A stretch of DNA of 64,000 bases from assembly GCA_034509735.1 (NCBI GenBank), contig JACGWO010000001.1, forward strand, positions 35,281,966 to 35,345,965, given 5' to 3'. Source of the stretch: Sesamum alatum. Taxonomy: Eukaryota; Streptophyta; Magnoliopsida; Lamiales; Pedaliaceae. The notes below the pieces were generated by a model that saw nothing but the letters and a program-made list of their open reading frames with translations, was not told the DNA's origin and did no database searches. Positions 12,012 to 23,157 of the stretch are shown here, piece after piece (positions within the stretch are counted from its first letter, which is position 1; every line of letters starts with the position of its first letter). Position numbers and translations under genes: made by a program.

Positions 12012-14236
12012 TGTTGGAATAGGTGACCAGAAAGCCAATAGGTTTGGCAATTTGTAACCTATTCGACAACTTGATGTAGATGTAATATTATTATGTGATG
12101 AATAAGATGAGTGTTCGTCACTAATGGTACCTTCTTTGTTGCGCTCATCTTACATTTGTTAAAATGGTGTTTAACTTATATCGCAACAAAGCCCACAGAC
12201 CATGGATAACAACTCATGCAGTTGGGCCACACATTGGATGGTGGTCATGAAACCAACTGATTAAGAGTTGGGTCTGAAACGTTCCAAGTCGAGGACCTCG
12301 AGACAGGGCATCGAGAGTCCTATTGAGACTTGCGTCAAGAGTTGTGTTCATTGGATGAGTGCCGTGTTTCATCGGCGACAGGCGTGGGACGCCTACACGA
12401 TCTTGATGGGTTGGTCGACTGGGGTCGAGCCGACTGGACTGACTCACGGGGATCATCATATGGAAGCCTTGGAGGCTTGGTCGGTATGATTGGTTTTCCC
12501 CGGTTCCGATAGTACCGGAGTAATCCTCAGACTTGAGGAATCATGGCAGCCGCGTGCCCAGGACGGCTGTATCTTGGATCTGGCGAAAGGTAATCATTCT
12601 GTAAGATGATTATCATAAGCCTTGTCCAGTGCAGTCGGAATGTGTAGCAAGGACGGTGGATTCAAAGAAGAGGACCAGTCCCCTGTCAGTATGTGACAGA
12701 GGTATCTCCTATGCACTCGGAGACACGTTCATGTTGTTTGAAGCTGTGGCCACAGTGGTTGGTCGAACAGGGAATGGTTTCCTATGTTGACGCAATGAAG
12801 CATACGTGGTCTCGAGTATTAAGCATAGATGCCTAGTCAAGGATGGGAACCGATGCCCAATTCCATACCCTAGACTAAGGCCGGGAGACAGTAGATGGAA
12901 GGATCGTACCCGTACGGAATCGGCGCCTAAATGTTCACGCCAATTCACCTAGTCTCTAGTGCCATGGACCGTTGCTAGACGTCCACCCATGGTAACGGCC
13001 CTTGTGGGACACGGGCCCAAGTCTAGCTGAGGGTGAACCTAAAGGGTCACACACAAATCACCGAGGAGGTTGAGAGATCGACTTGGAGTCAATCTCGAAG
13101 GATAAAATAAGTAATTGGATTACTTAAGGGAAAGTCCATTGGATGGACGGGCCGATATTGTATCGGGCTTTCATTTAATCGGTAAATTAGATTTTCGATT
13201 AAATATGGAAAGTTGAGACGTTGAGACGTTGGATCTTTTAATTGGATTAAAAGATCAACAGGAATAATTTAAATGGACATTAAATTGGATTTAATGTTGG
13301 GTTCGTCGTAATTGGATTACGATAAAACCCTGTCCGTTAAACTATACCCGAGAGGAGAAATAATTCCTAATTTAGAATAGGAAGAAGTTGGATTTCTTCC
13401 CTTAATTAAACTTGGCCGACATGCTCCCTTGGAGGAAGCAAAATCAGTCATGTTTCATGCTAGGTGGTATGTTGACTTATCTCTTTTGGAAAGAGACAAA
13501 TCAACTCCAATCAAACTCTTCCCTTTTGGTATGATTTGATCATACCATAAATTTTTGTAGCTTGATTGAAGAATTAATGGTGATTGATTGGAATGAATCT
13601 AGACATCATTGGATGAACCTAGACACATTCCAATAATCACATTAATTATGTATATATATTAGAATATACAACACCAAGCATAAGTGATTCATTATTCATC
13701 TTTTTCTAGGAAAAAGAGAAGACAAAAATCCTCTCATCTCTCTCAATTTTCGTGCTCTCTCCCTCTCCCACACTTGTGTTCTTCACTTGATTTTGAATCA
13801 AGAAGAAGAACAAAGTAAGTTTAAGAGAACACTAATTCATAGTGTTCTTCTCTTAAACCGATTCCTTCTATACCCGTTCTTTTCTAGCAAGAAGAACGTG
13901 CGTTTCTTCCTGTGTGGTGTGGATCACCTTTGGAGAGTCCATACGTTTGGATTTCGTGAGCATTCCGGAGAAGGAACAACGCAAGTAGCCGAGAGCATAC
14001 GCTAAACAATCAAAGGTAACAGTTTATTACGCTTTGATTGATTTTTATTTATATATCTATGCCCTATGTGCTTAAATATATGTTTTAATATTTACACATC
14101 CAATATCGAACGCCCGGTTGAGCACCCTTGGGTACACCCCTTGGGATTCGCGTATTTTGATTTGATTTAAATTTACGCACAATTTCTCGCTTTCTCGCTT
14201 CCGCTCGCGCTCCCGGGCGGATCCGCTTGTCCTTCA
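12012..14236 (+). repeat. 3' LTR of B1 (type B, 2225 bp)
   Basis: Runs from TGTTGGAATAGGTGACC to CCTTCA. The first ~1 kb is recognisably homologous to type A (shared blocks at 12355-12460, 12530-12550 and 12955-12997), but the promoter-proximal half differs. It lacks the W-box array and has instead GGTATGAT/ATCATACC inverted repeats near 13530, a TATATATA stretch near 13650, and a stem-loop at 13819-13858. The end region (CTCGCTTCCGCTCGCGCTCCCGGG) again resembles type A. Copies: 30316-32292, and 38621-39126 with 62294-64000. Confidence 0.93.
13819..13858 (+). other. Strong stem-loop in type B LTR
   Basis: GTTTAAGAGAACACT pairs with AGTGTTCTTCTCTTAAAC across a 7-nt loop, giving 15 pairs with one 3-nt bulge. 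It lies downstream of the TA-rich promoter region, so it is probably in R or U5 and transcribed. The same structure is in the type B LTR near 63603-63642 but was deleted from the B2 LTR. Confidence 0.6.
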
Positions 14237-14289
14237 AATAGTTTCCAGAACAGCCAATCTAATTAACTGTTTGGTCACCTATTCTAACA
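14237..14289 (-). repeat. Short LTR-terminal remnant (uncertain)
   Basis: The stretch ends TGGTCACCTATTCTAACA, the reverse complement of the LTR start shared by types A, C and D, but the ~30 bases before it do not match any LTR here. It is probably the stub of another - strand LTR left between the B1 end and the MULE locus. Confidence 0.45.
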
Positions 14290-14319
14290 AGTCTACCGTC
14301 TTCTTCCAACCACGACTTT

Positions 14320-14799
14320 TTAGCAGGTCCTTCCGGTGGTAATTTTTTTGTACGCTCTGGTGGTTATTTTTGCAATGACCCATCTGGTGGTGATTTTTTT
14401 GGGAGTGCTCTAAATTATGGCATAGATGATTCCACACCTGACGTGGTTGCTTTTACACAAGGCCTAGAAAACGTCAAAATTCAAGAAACTGGGGCAACCC
14501 AATCACGGAGTAATGACGAGCCAATGCTAGAAGAAGACCCTGAAGAGGAAAATGAAGAACATCCAGAAGGAGATAGTTTTGCCAATTTTTTAGATCATAA
14601 TTCTAAACAGATGAAGTTGAATTTCTAATACCACCTGAGGACCCTGAGAATGAGGTTGACATAAATGACATGGCTGAAACACTTGTAACCGATGCTCAAG
14701 GTATGCCACCAACCAATGAACCGTCTATGCCAAATAACAGTAATGAGAAAATGTTTTATCGTTCTATACCATTTTTTAATTGTACATTCTTGGAGATAC
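14320..14799 (+). pseudogene. MULE transposase, N-terminal part
   Basis: The frame opens with a Gly/Phe-rich stretch (GGNFF, GGYF, GGDFF) and passes into a very acidic region (EEDPEEENEEHPEGD), typical of the poorly conserved N-terminus of MuDR-like transposases. A one-base shift near 14605-14613 changes frame; the acidic chain then continues (PPEDPENEVDIND) up to FLEI at the GATAC insertion site. The frame joins PADSIDFPSSKY at 21241 on the other side of element C. No start codon is assigned because the upstream sequence is lost. Confidence 0.7.
14795..14799. repeat. Target-site duplication GATAC (left)
   Basis: GATAC immediately precedes the TGAAAG end of the type C LTR. The identical GATAC follows the other end at 21236. 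Joining the two flanks restores an open MULE frame across the site. Confidence 0.93.
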
Positions 14800-16113
14800 T
14801 GAAAGCCTAGCATAGGCTTCTGGATCGGCCCGGGAGTAGCGCGAATGCGGAAGTGCGGTATGGAAATTAAAGATTGCAAAAATGTAAACATGCATAAACG
14901 ATATGTAAAACACGTTCAAGGGGTGTTCCCTTGAAACTCCCGGGCGTTCGGTGTATCTCATGAACAATAAAAGCATATAATATAATCATGGAGGCTATAG
15001 GGTTTAAAATAAAGAGGGACGAAAATTGTAAATCGGGAACCTACCAATTGTCGTTTTCGTCTTCAAACCGCTACTCGTCTTGTTCCCCGTTTTGCTCCAA
15101 GATCTCGTGTAGGAGACCCTCTAATTCGTACACGCAATCCGCCCACGTATCTTGCTCCTCATGCTAGCGAAAGAACAAGTGTCTATGATATTTGGAGAGG
15201 ACGGAATGATCAAACGCTATTTAATTAATGAGATCAAACCTCCTTAGTTCAATTGTCAACACAAAAGAACTTGGAAGAAAGGGAGAGAGAGACACGGCCG
15301 AGAGAGAGAGAGGAGCCGAGTAGTGTGTGTGTGTGTGTGTGTTTCAAATTTCATCATCTTCTTCAAAGTGGACACTTAGGAGTATTTATAGAGGAGGAAT
15401 CTCATTCCTCTTCTAATTCCTATACTTTGAAGACTCCTTCTTGAATATCAAATCCTAGTCAACATCTAGCTTTCTTGGACAAACCAATCCAAGCCATAGA
15501 TCTCTCTCTTTAATCTCAACCATTGATTAATTTAATGAAATATTTAAATCTCATTTAAATAATCCTAAAGACAATAAATATATCAAATATAAATATTTAT
15601 TCCAAGGCCATCAAATTAATTTCTAATAAATGTAAATTTATTAGATCAATTCCTTATATCACATAAAAGGAATTAATTTCTTCCCAAGAAAAGAATGACC
15701 CGATTAAATCCAATTTAATCGTTCCATTTCTCCAAATATTTAATTCTAAATTAAATACGTCATGTGTGCGGATTATGTGTGACTCTTTAGGTTCACCTTA
15801 GCTACACTTGGTTGGATTCCTAGAATCTGCCCGTCACCATAGGTGGCCGTCTAGCAACGGTCCATGGCACTAGAGACTAGGTGAATATACGGGGATGAAC
15901 ATTAAGGCTCGACAGTACATCTATCCTTCCATCTACGGTCTCACCACTTTGAGTCTAGGGCACGGATTATGTAGGTACCCATTTTGGACCTAAGTGTCGG
16001 TCTGTCCTTTACCAAACGCCGCAAGGGAATCCTTCCCTTCTGTTCAGTTACTGTGGCCACAGATTTTAGGGACAAGACACAGAGTATTGTGAGACACAAC
16101 TGTCAACACCTTC
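14800..16113 (-). repeat. 3' LTR of element C, 5' part deleted
   Basis: Matches the right-hand type C LTR from its TGAAAG end to the CTGTCAACACCTT segment, then jumps to protease coding sequence. It carries the TATTTATAG-type promoter (15384-15392) next to an inverted repeat (GAGGAGGAAT...ATTCCTCTTC), a GT microsatellite at 15328-15342 and the CCATGG block near 15866. Confidence 0.9.
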
Positions 16114-17140
16114 TGCCGAGATGGCCTTGCCATTCCCAAGCTTTAGGATCATATCCCCGCTACTCAATTTTCTGCTTCTTTTCAGCACCTACAAATCATT
16201 GCAAATGTGAGCTCCACAGTCTGTATCTAATACCCAAGAGGCAGTGTTAGTAACCATGTTAACCTCAATCACAAAGATACCTTGTTTGGAAAGGAGTTTG
16301 GGGCAATCCCTCTTCTAATTCCCTTTCTCACAGCAATTGATACATATGTCATATGCCCTCGACTGTTGCTTTCAGTCAACCTTCCCCTTTCCTTTGCCTT
16401 TCCCCATTTTGGCAATGGGAACACTCTTAGTGTTGGTAGCTGCTTTGACGGCTTTTCCTTTTCCTTTCTTCATTTTCCAACGTCCGGCACCTTTGCCTTT
16501 CGTTTTGGAAGTTGAAGTATCTCCAAACAATACCGACGGCGTAGACTTCTTAGTCGTTGCCTCGTATTGTACCAACATATTGATTAAGTCATGAATACCC
16601 TTCTCAAGTGTCTTCATGTTGTAGTTAACAATGAATTGGTCGAAGGAGCGTGGGAGAGACTGAAGGATCACATCTATGTACGTCTCGTTATCGAGCCCTG
16701 CCTTGAGGTCCTCGAGCTTTTCCACCAAGGTAAGCATCTTGACCCCATGCTCTTGTACAGAGGATCCTTCGGTCATTTTAGTTCCAAAGAACGCCTTCGT
16801 CCCGACATACCTAGTATGCCGGTCCGGGACTGCGTAGCAATCCTACAGGCGAGCCATAATGGAAGGGACATCGTCTAGCGTTTCATATTGCTTCTGATTC
16901 TCATTCGTCATAGGAAAGTATGATGCTACGGACTTTTCGGTTATCCTTATTACCAAGTCTCGAACGTCTCACGTTCTTTTGGCGTCGATCCTTCCGGCAA
17001 GGTCCTAGGAACGGCCCGTCCATGACGTAGCCTTGGTTCTCATAATCTAGGACTATCCTCAGATTGCGCAACCAGTCATTGTAATTGGTTCCATTAAACT
17101 TGTTATTCTCAAGTATGGTTGATAATGGGTTCTTAGACAT
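16113..17140 (-). pseudogene. Degenerate gag and protease start of element C
   Basis: Gag begins at the reverse-strand ATG 17140-17138 (MSKNPLSTILENNKFNGTNYNDW). It is shifted within the first 70 codons and resumes at MTEGSSVQEHGVKML (16776 downward) through the retrotransposon gag domain, the basic KGKGK segment and a damaged zinc knuckle near 16340. Protease starts (ASWVLDTDCGAHICND; the third residue of the usual DTG is Asp here) and is cut at 16113 shortly after GKAISAE by the fusion to the LTR. Gag would package genomic RNA in an intact element. Confidence 0.88.
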
Positions 17141-17910
17141 TTTAAATCTACATTTTAAAACAGAACTACGATCAGCAGAATTTTAAAAGATGGAAGTTTG
17201 ATAAATGGTTAAACGCTTGGACTTTAGTCATTTAATGCTCCCACTATTTATACGAAAACACGATACTCTCAAACGTTGTTTTTGGGAAATACCTGTTCCT
17301 AGTGCGCTTGGGATCCACAGCGATTTTCCCCATACCCCGCTTTTACGATTCGCATGGGAAGAATCCTGTGGGAGGTATACCATACCATTCTCATTCCACG
17401 AGATTTTCAAGATAATTGCCTCACCCTTTCACGTGATCCCGAGGACTCCAAGCGAATCACGTTATTTGGGCGTTAGACCGACCCAATCGACCGAATCATA
17501 GACCCACTGGTACCCCCACGACTCGTGAGACTAGTAACAACAGTCTACTTTTCGTTCATGACATAGTGCAGCTTCTTTTAAGTACGATAGTTGTGCGACG
17601 ACTCGTGAGACCATGCTATCGACCTAAATCAGCTTCCTCATTATGCCATGGATTGGAAGGCATGGACGAACTCCTAGAGTTCATGTCCATTTACCGAGGG
17701 TCTAATATTTGGAACCTTGGTCCAACCAAGTGAGAGTTGTAAATGACCGAGATCCCATATACATACACATTCATCCGTAATGCGTAATTAAAATTTACAT
17801 CCCATAGCAATAATATGATAAATAAAACCATTCATTCACCATAAAGCCACATCCAAAATTAAAGCCTAGCATGCCCCTGTTGGATGATCACGAACCCGAA
17901 TCCTATGCGA

Positions 17911-17930
17911 CCCACTGAGCCCACAGTAGG
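17911..17930 (-). ncRNA. Conserved leader hairpin, element C copy
   Basis: In the sense direction CCTACTG and CAGTGGG pair (one G-U pair) around a TGGGCT loop. This is the diverged copy of the hairpin at 42652-42673; a stem change here keeps pairing as a wobble. Calling it a functional RNA element is inference from its recurrence. Confidence 0.45.
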
Positions 17931-18609
17931 TCTATGGTCAATCTTGGTTGGTCCTACACTATTACATTTAATAGTAACCCGATCAATATGCTGATGGGCC
18001 TTGGTCTCTTTTCTCTTTCAAATCTCCATGGAAACGCCTTGGAACCTCCATTCTGGGCTCTCCATGTGGACCTTCCTTTATCTCCACCAAATACATAAAA
18101 AATGAAATCCTCACTCCTATACTACTCTCATTACATATGTAAAAAGAAACCCCAACGAAAACCCGGGGAGAGTACAATAGGAGGGAGATAGAATGCCTTA
18201 TTATTTCAAGGCAACTAGAAGAGGAGAAGGAGAAAGCAAAAGAGGCAAACGGGCCCAACACAAATTAAACCATACATTCGGTCTAGGGGTAGTTATCATC
18301 CATAATCAATAAACGCACATAATTACATGATATCCAATCACATAAACATATGCAAATAATCCATGATTACCAATCACATCATTCCATGATAAATAAACGA
18401 GTTACGTACGAAAAAATATGGCACAACCGTTGGCAATATCCTTTCTCATTTAGGACGACCCTTCCTCATTATTTGAAGGTGAGTAATCCCGGGGATTCCA
18501 AATCCAATACAATAACCTTCTAAATAACGTTCTTTAAGAAAACATGCAAAAATTAAATAAAACTAATTTTTCAGAATTTATCCAAAAAAAAAATGACAAG
18601 AAAACATAA

Positions 18610-19085
18610 ACGTTAACCTGCTGCCGCAATTGGGGGCGTTCTGTCGGTGCCTGGCCGGCAGTGCTGCGCACGCTGGCACGTGCTGGTATGAACCTCTGCC
18701 CGCGCGCGCCATCCTGCCGCGCCGCCTGCGTGTGCGTCCTGCGCGCAGACCATGCGCGCGCTTGCGCATCGGGCACGCCTGCCGAGCGCGCGCGCGCAGA
18801 CTCCATCGTCTTCGTGCGCACACGCGCCTGACAGCGCTGCCCCATGCGCGTCCACGCACGAGCCTTCCCTAGCCGCGCAGGCGCCCCGACGGACTGGCCT
18901 GGTGCGCGCGCGTAAGCTTCCCTGCCTGCCCCCGCACGCGCCCGGCCATCCGTCCACACCTGGAGTCCAGCTGCGCGCGTGCCGGCCGGATCTGCGGGCA
19001 CAGTGCGTGCCAAGCGAGGCTGCTGCGATGGCACCCCTGCCTGCGCGCGCGCCTCGATTGGGCGAACTGCGTGCACGGTCAGCCA
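18610..19085 (-). repeat. GC-rich alternating CG tract in element C leader
   Basis: About 475 bp of very high GC with many GCGCGC runs, sharply bounded by AT-rich DNA. It lies in the same leader position as tracts in A2, A3 and B2. Frames are open on both strands only because stop codons are rare in such composition. Confidence 0.85.
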
Positions 19086-19280
19086 CCAGCTGGCCGCGTG
19101 TGCCGTTTTCTTTCGTTTTATTTGTTTTGCCCCCGTTTCCCAGGAAAAATAAGAAACCAACAGCACCAAAAAATTCATACACGATTGAGCGCAAGAAAAC
19201 GACATGCTTTATAATTAAAACATCATAAATTAAATAAATCATGTCATACACGTTTTCATGCTTAAAAAGCACACAAAACC

Positions 19281-21235
19281 CTAGCATAGGTGTGTGGATC
19301 GGCCCGGGAGTAGCGCGAATGCGGAAGCGCGGTATGGAAGTTAAAGATTTGCAAGAATGTAAACATGCATAAACGATATGTAAAACACGTTCAAGGGGTG
19401 TTCCCTTGAAACTCCCGGGCGTTCGGTGTATCTCATGAACAATAAAAAGCATATAAAATAATCATGGAGGCCATAGGGTTTAAAATAAAGAGGGACGAAA
19501 ATTGTAAATCAAAAACCTACCGATTGTCGTTTTCGTCTTCAAACCGCTACTCGCGTTGTTCCCCGTTTTACTCCAAGATCTCGTGCAGGAGACCCTCTAA
19601 TTCGTACACGCAATCCGCCCACGTATCTTGCTCCTCGTGCTAGCGAAAGAACAAGTGTATATGATATTTGGAGAGGACGGAAAGATCAAACGCTATTTAA
19701 TTAACGAGATCAAACCTCCTTAGTTCAATTGTCAACACAAAAGAACTTGGAAGAAAGGGAGAGAGAGATGCGGCCGAGAGAGAGAGAGAGGAGCCGAGTA
19801 GTGTGTGTGTGTGTGTTTCAAATTTTATCATCTTCTTCAAAATGGACACTTAGGAGTATTTATAGAGGAGGAATCCCATTCCTCTTCTAGTTCCTACACT
19901 TTGAAGACTCCTTCTTGAATAGGATTTGACAGCATCTAGCTTTCTTGGTCAAACCAATCTAAGCCATAGATCTCTCTCTTTAATCTCAACCATTGATTAA
20001 TTTAATGTAATATTTAAATCTCTTTTAAATAATCCTAAAGGCAATAAATATATCAAATATAAATATTTATTCCAAGGCCATTAAATTAATTTCTAATAAA
20101 TCTAATTTATTAGATAAATTCTTTATATCCAATAAAAGGAATTAATTTCTTCCCAAGAAAAGAAAGACCCGGTTAAATCCAATTTAATCGTTCCATTTCT
20201 CCAAATATTTAATTCCAAATTAAATACGTCATGTGTGTGAATTGTGAGTGACTCTTTAGGTTCACTTTCAGCTAGACTTGGTTGGATTCCTAGAATCCGC
20301 CCGTCACCATGGGTGGCCGTCTAGCAATGGTCCATGGCACTACAGACTAGGTAAATATACGGGGATCAACATTTAGGCTCTACACTACATCTATCCTTCC
20401 ATCTACGGTCTCACCACTTAGAGTCTAGGGCACGGATTATGTAGGTACCCATTTTGCACCTAAGTGTTTGTCTGTCCTTTACCAAACGCCGCAAGGGAAT
20501 CCTTCCCTTCTGTTCAGTTATTGTGGCCACAGATTTTAGGGACAAGACACAGAGTATTGTGAGACACAACTGTCAACACCTTTTGACAGAAGACAGATCC
20601 TTTCTTGGAAACTACTATCTCGTTGTACACCGTGGCTGCACTAGATATGGCTTATGACTACTCATGTGCATCTTGGCAATCTCTCACCATACCTAAGATA
20701 CAGTCCTGATGTACAGGTAAACTCAGCAATTCCTCAAGTCAAAGGACTTGACCTGTACTGTTGGAACTGGGACCTCACGTCATACGTAGCCGACCCTACT
20801 CAAGGTCCTCCGTAAGACGGTTCCCGTGAGTCACCTCAGTCAGCCGCTCCCCAGCAGCCCAACCCACTAACACTGCTTACACGACCCTCGTCACCCGTTG
20901 ATGAAACACAATAGATGCTTAGTGCAAGTCCCAAGGGGAATCTCGGTACCCATTTTCGAGATTCCTTGACTTGGAGATTTTCAGACTGATTCGGCGGAAC
21001 TGATTTCATGGACCTACCTCCAAGTGTAGTCCCAGTCCCCGAAATATGATTTCAATCTATGGGCTTTTTTTGTGTAGCGAACAGTTATAAAGCAGATAAA
21101 ATGAACACAAACAAAGTGCGCCTAATGAATTTTCACTTTTCTTTTTCATCAAGATTTTATCAAAACTTCGAAATTGTTCAGACATAGGTTACAATTCGCC
21201 TACCAAGATTGACTACATGGTCACCTATTCTAACA
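19281..21235 (-). repeat. 5' LTR of element C (type C, ~1955 bp)
   Basis: Complete at the TGTTAG end (21235) and slightly short at the U5 end, where CCTATGCTAGG runs straight into GGTTTTGTGTGC, i.e. the leader just past the PBS. The missing ~30 bases include CTTTCA and the whole PBS. It carries GA- and GT-microsatellites near 19760-19815 and the same shared blocks as type A. Confidence 0.88.
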
Positions 21236-21240
21236 GATAC
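21236..21240. repeat. Target-site duplication GATAC (right)
   Basis: Direct copy of 14795-14799 on the far side of element C. Confidence 0.93.
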
Positions 21241-23157
21241 CTGCTGACTCCATTGATTTTCCGTCTTCAAAGTATACGAAATTTTATGATGTTAATGAAG
21301 GGATACTTGATGTGGGAATGATTTTCAAAAATAAAGATCATTTAATAGGAGCAGTGAAAGATCACTCGATACGACATGCACAACATGAGCATGTGGTACT
21401 TGAGAGTACCCAAAAAAATGGAAAATCGTCTGTAAACATAGCACCCCAGGTACGTATCAATATTGTATAGTCGTCTATCACTATCTTACTAGAAAGTGTA
21501 TTGATCCTTTATTTTTTTCCTATTCAGATGGGTGGTGTAGATGGGAGCTTCGAGAAATAATAAAACTGAGAAAGGGGCTTTGGGAATAAAAAAATTAGGG
21601 GTGGGGGGGGGGGGGAACCACACATGTGTTGTTAAAGATATGTCCCTTGAACATTGCAATTTAGACAAAAAGGTATGTTACTTCTTTATTATTGGAGCAG
21701 GTAAATGCGACCCCTTATATGGAATGAAGCACGTCATACAAACTGTGAAGGACCATACAGGGTTCGACCTACCCTACCAAAAGGCATGGTACAATTTGAA
21801 GATGCCCCATGAAACTGTTTATGGCACATGGGAGAGTTCAGTTCGAAAGCTACCGAGTTACATTGGAGCTCTCCAAAAGTATAATGAAGGGATGATTGTT
21901 GAATGCGAGCATAAATACTTTCAGTGGTCAAGCAATGCATACATGATAAAATATGTCTTCTGAGCATTCAAACCGTGTATCGAAGGGTTCCAATTGTGCT
22001 GCATTGTCATCAGTGTAGATGGAATACACTTATACACAAAGTACAAGCACAAAATTTTGATTGTAGTTGCCATGGATGGAAATCATCAGGTAATTCCTCT
22101 TGCGTTTGCTATATTGATGAAGAATCCGAATTATCTTGGACCTGGTTTCTTCAAATGTTGAGCAAACATATTATAAGAGGACGGTATGAGATGTTCCTTC
22201 TTTCTGACCGTCATGCCGGTCTCATTCGAGCAGTAAATGCAATTCCGTATTTTGTGCCGCCCCAGGGAGTGCAGAGATATTCCTTAAGACACGTATGTTC
22301 TAATTTCAATAGTCGCTACAACAATGTGGAATTAAAGGACCTTTGTTGGAGAGCTGGTTCTGAATATCAAATTAGAAAGTTCAATCGAACCATGGACGAG
22401 ATAAAGGTGCACAAGTTAGAAGCGTCTGTGTACTTAGACAGGATTGAAAAGGAAAAATGGGCAGCTTCTCACGATAGCGGATAGCGGAGCGGAATTCTCA
22501 CCACCAACATGTTAGAGTACATCAATGGAGTTCTGCACGGGGCTCACTGCTTGCCTATGACTGTGATAGTGGAAATATCATTTGCTCGTTCAGTCCACTA
22601 TTTTTGTGAGAGGATGGCAAAGAGTGGTGATATGTTAAGCAACAACCAATTGTGGACGGACTTTGCATGCAAATTGTTCCAACATTAGTTCCAAAAAATG
22701 TGTTGAACATGCTGTGGCGAGATACAACCACATCAACAATTTGCCTCAGTTGTAACAAAGTGTCAGACTGGACATGGATTCAAACAGTCACGTCGTCAAA
22801 ATTTTCCAACAAGAATGTTCATGTGGCAAATGGAGTCAATTCGGCATCTCATACTCACATGCTCAAAAGGTATGCGTTGTTTATAGAATTAAGGCCGCAT
22901 CAATGGTTAAGGACTATTACGATTTAATGGCTTACAGGAGAACATATTCTAAGTATTTTCATCCATTGATGGCGGGGGAGATTATTAGGATGTTCCAGAA
23001 TTTGAGTTGGTCCATGACACTACTCTACATGGCATCATTTGTCCTAGTAGAAGCCAAACATCAATCATGTATTCATAACGAGATGGATTGGGCACAAACG
23101 CGGGATAGACAACAATACAAACAAAGGGAGGGCCATACAAGGCAAGCTGATGCGTGA
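21241..23157 (+). pseudogene. MULE transposase, catalytic and SWIM part
   Basis: Resumes the transposase frame. The MuDR DNA-binding domain is seen as DVGMIFKNKDHL and WKIVCKHS, then a probable 78-bp GT-AG intron (21450-21527), then CRWELRE and HTC. The DDE domain follows: VISVDGIHLYTKYK with VVAMDGN (first Asp), LLSDRHAGLIRAV (second Asp) and, downstream, an acidic residue region around WRAGSEYQIR. A SWIM-type zinc finger appears near 22795-22870 (CSCGKW...SHA; the Cys before SHA is replaced by Tyr), then NEMDW. Lesions: a G13 run at 21603-21615, TGA at 21961-21963 (probably from Trp), a shift near 22112, TAG at 22482-22484 and 22686-22688, and a shift before 22774. In an intact element this protein cuts and pastes the transposon in the nucleus. 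Confidence 0.88.

Larger units (their letters stand above)
8000..14236 (+). mobile_element. Copia element B1, 5' truncated
   Basis: Interior and 3' LTR of a type B copia element. The 5' LTR, PBS and most of the leader are missing; only the last ~150 bp of leader remain before gag. The gag-pol frame is broken in many places. A polypurine tract at 11998-12011 leads into the 3' LTR. The bases after the LTR are AATAG, a candidate target duplication whose partner was deleted with the 5' end. Confidence 0.93.
17141..19280 (-). other. 5' leader of element C
   Basis: Untranslated region between the 5' LTR and gag, reading right to left. It holds the GC-rich tract (18610-19085) and then the leader domain shared with the other copies, including the hairpin at 17911-17930 and CACGACTCGTG palindromes near 17516 and 17595. 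The expected primer-binding site is absent at the LTR edge. No convincing gene; open frames in the GC-rich part are compositional. Confidence 0.75.
14800..21235 (-). mobile_element. Copia element C, - strand, large internal deletion
   Basis: A copia element inserted in the MULE gene, bounded by TGAAAG...TAACA ends and GATAC duplications. Reading its own direction (right to left): 5' LTR 21235-19281, leader with GC-rich tract, gag from 17140, start of protease, then an abrupt join at about 16113 into the middle of the 3' LTR, which runs to 14800. Integrase, RT, RNase H, polypurine tract and the first third of the 3' LTR are missing. The PBS and the last bases of the 5' LTR are also missing. 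It cannot move by itself. Confidence 0.93.

Noticed and set aside
15253..15444. Short frame with Cys/Val repeats (VCVCVC)
   Set aside because: Translation of the GT/GA microsatellite near the LTR transcription start; not a gene.
18534..19452. Long overlapping Arg/Ala-rich reading frames on both strands in element C leader
   Set aside because: They lie in the CG-alternating tract, are open in several frames on both strands at once, and have no domain or start context; a composition artefact.
21671..21711. Second GT-AG intron candidate in the MULE transposase
   Set aside because: It would be only about 28-40 nt, too short for a plant intron; a frame lesion is more likely.
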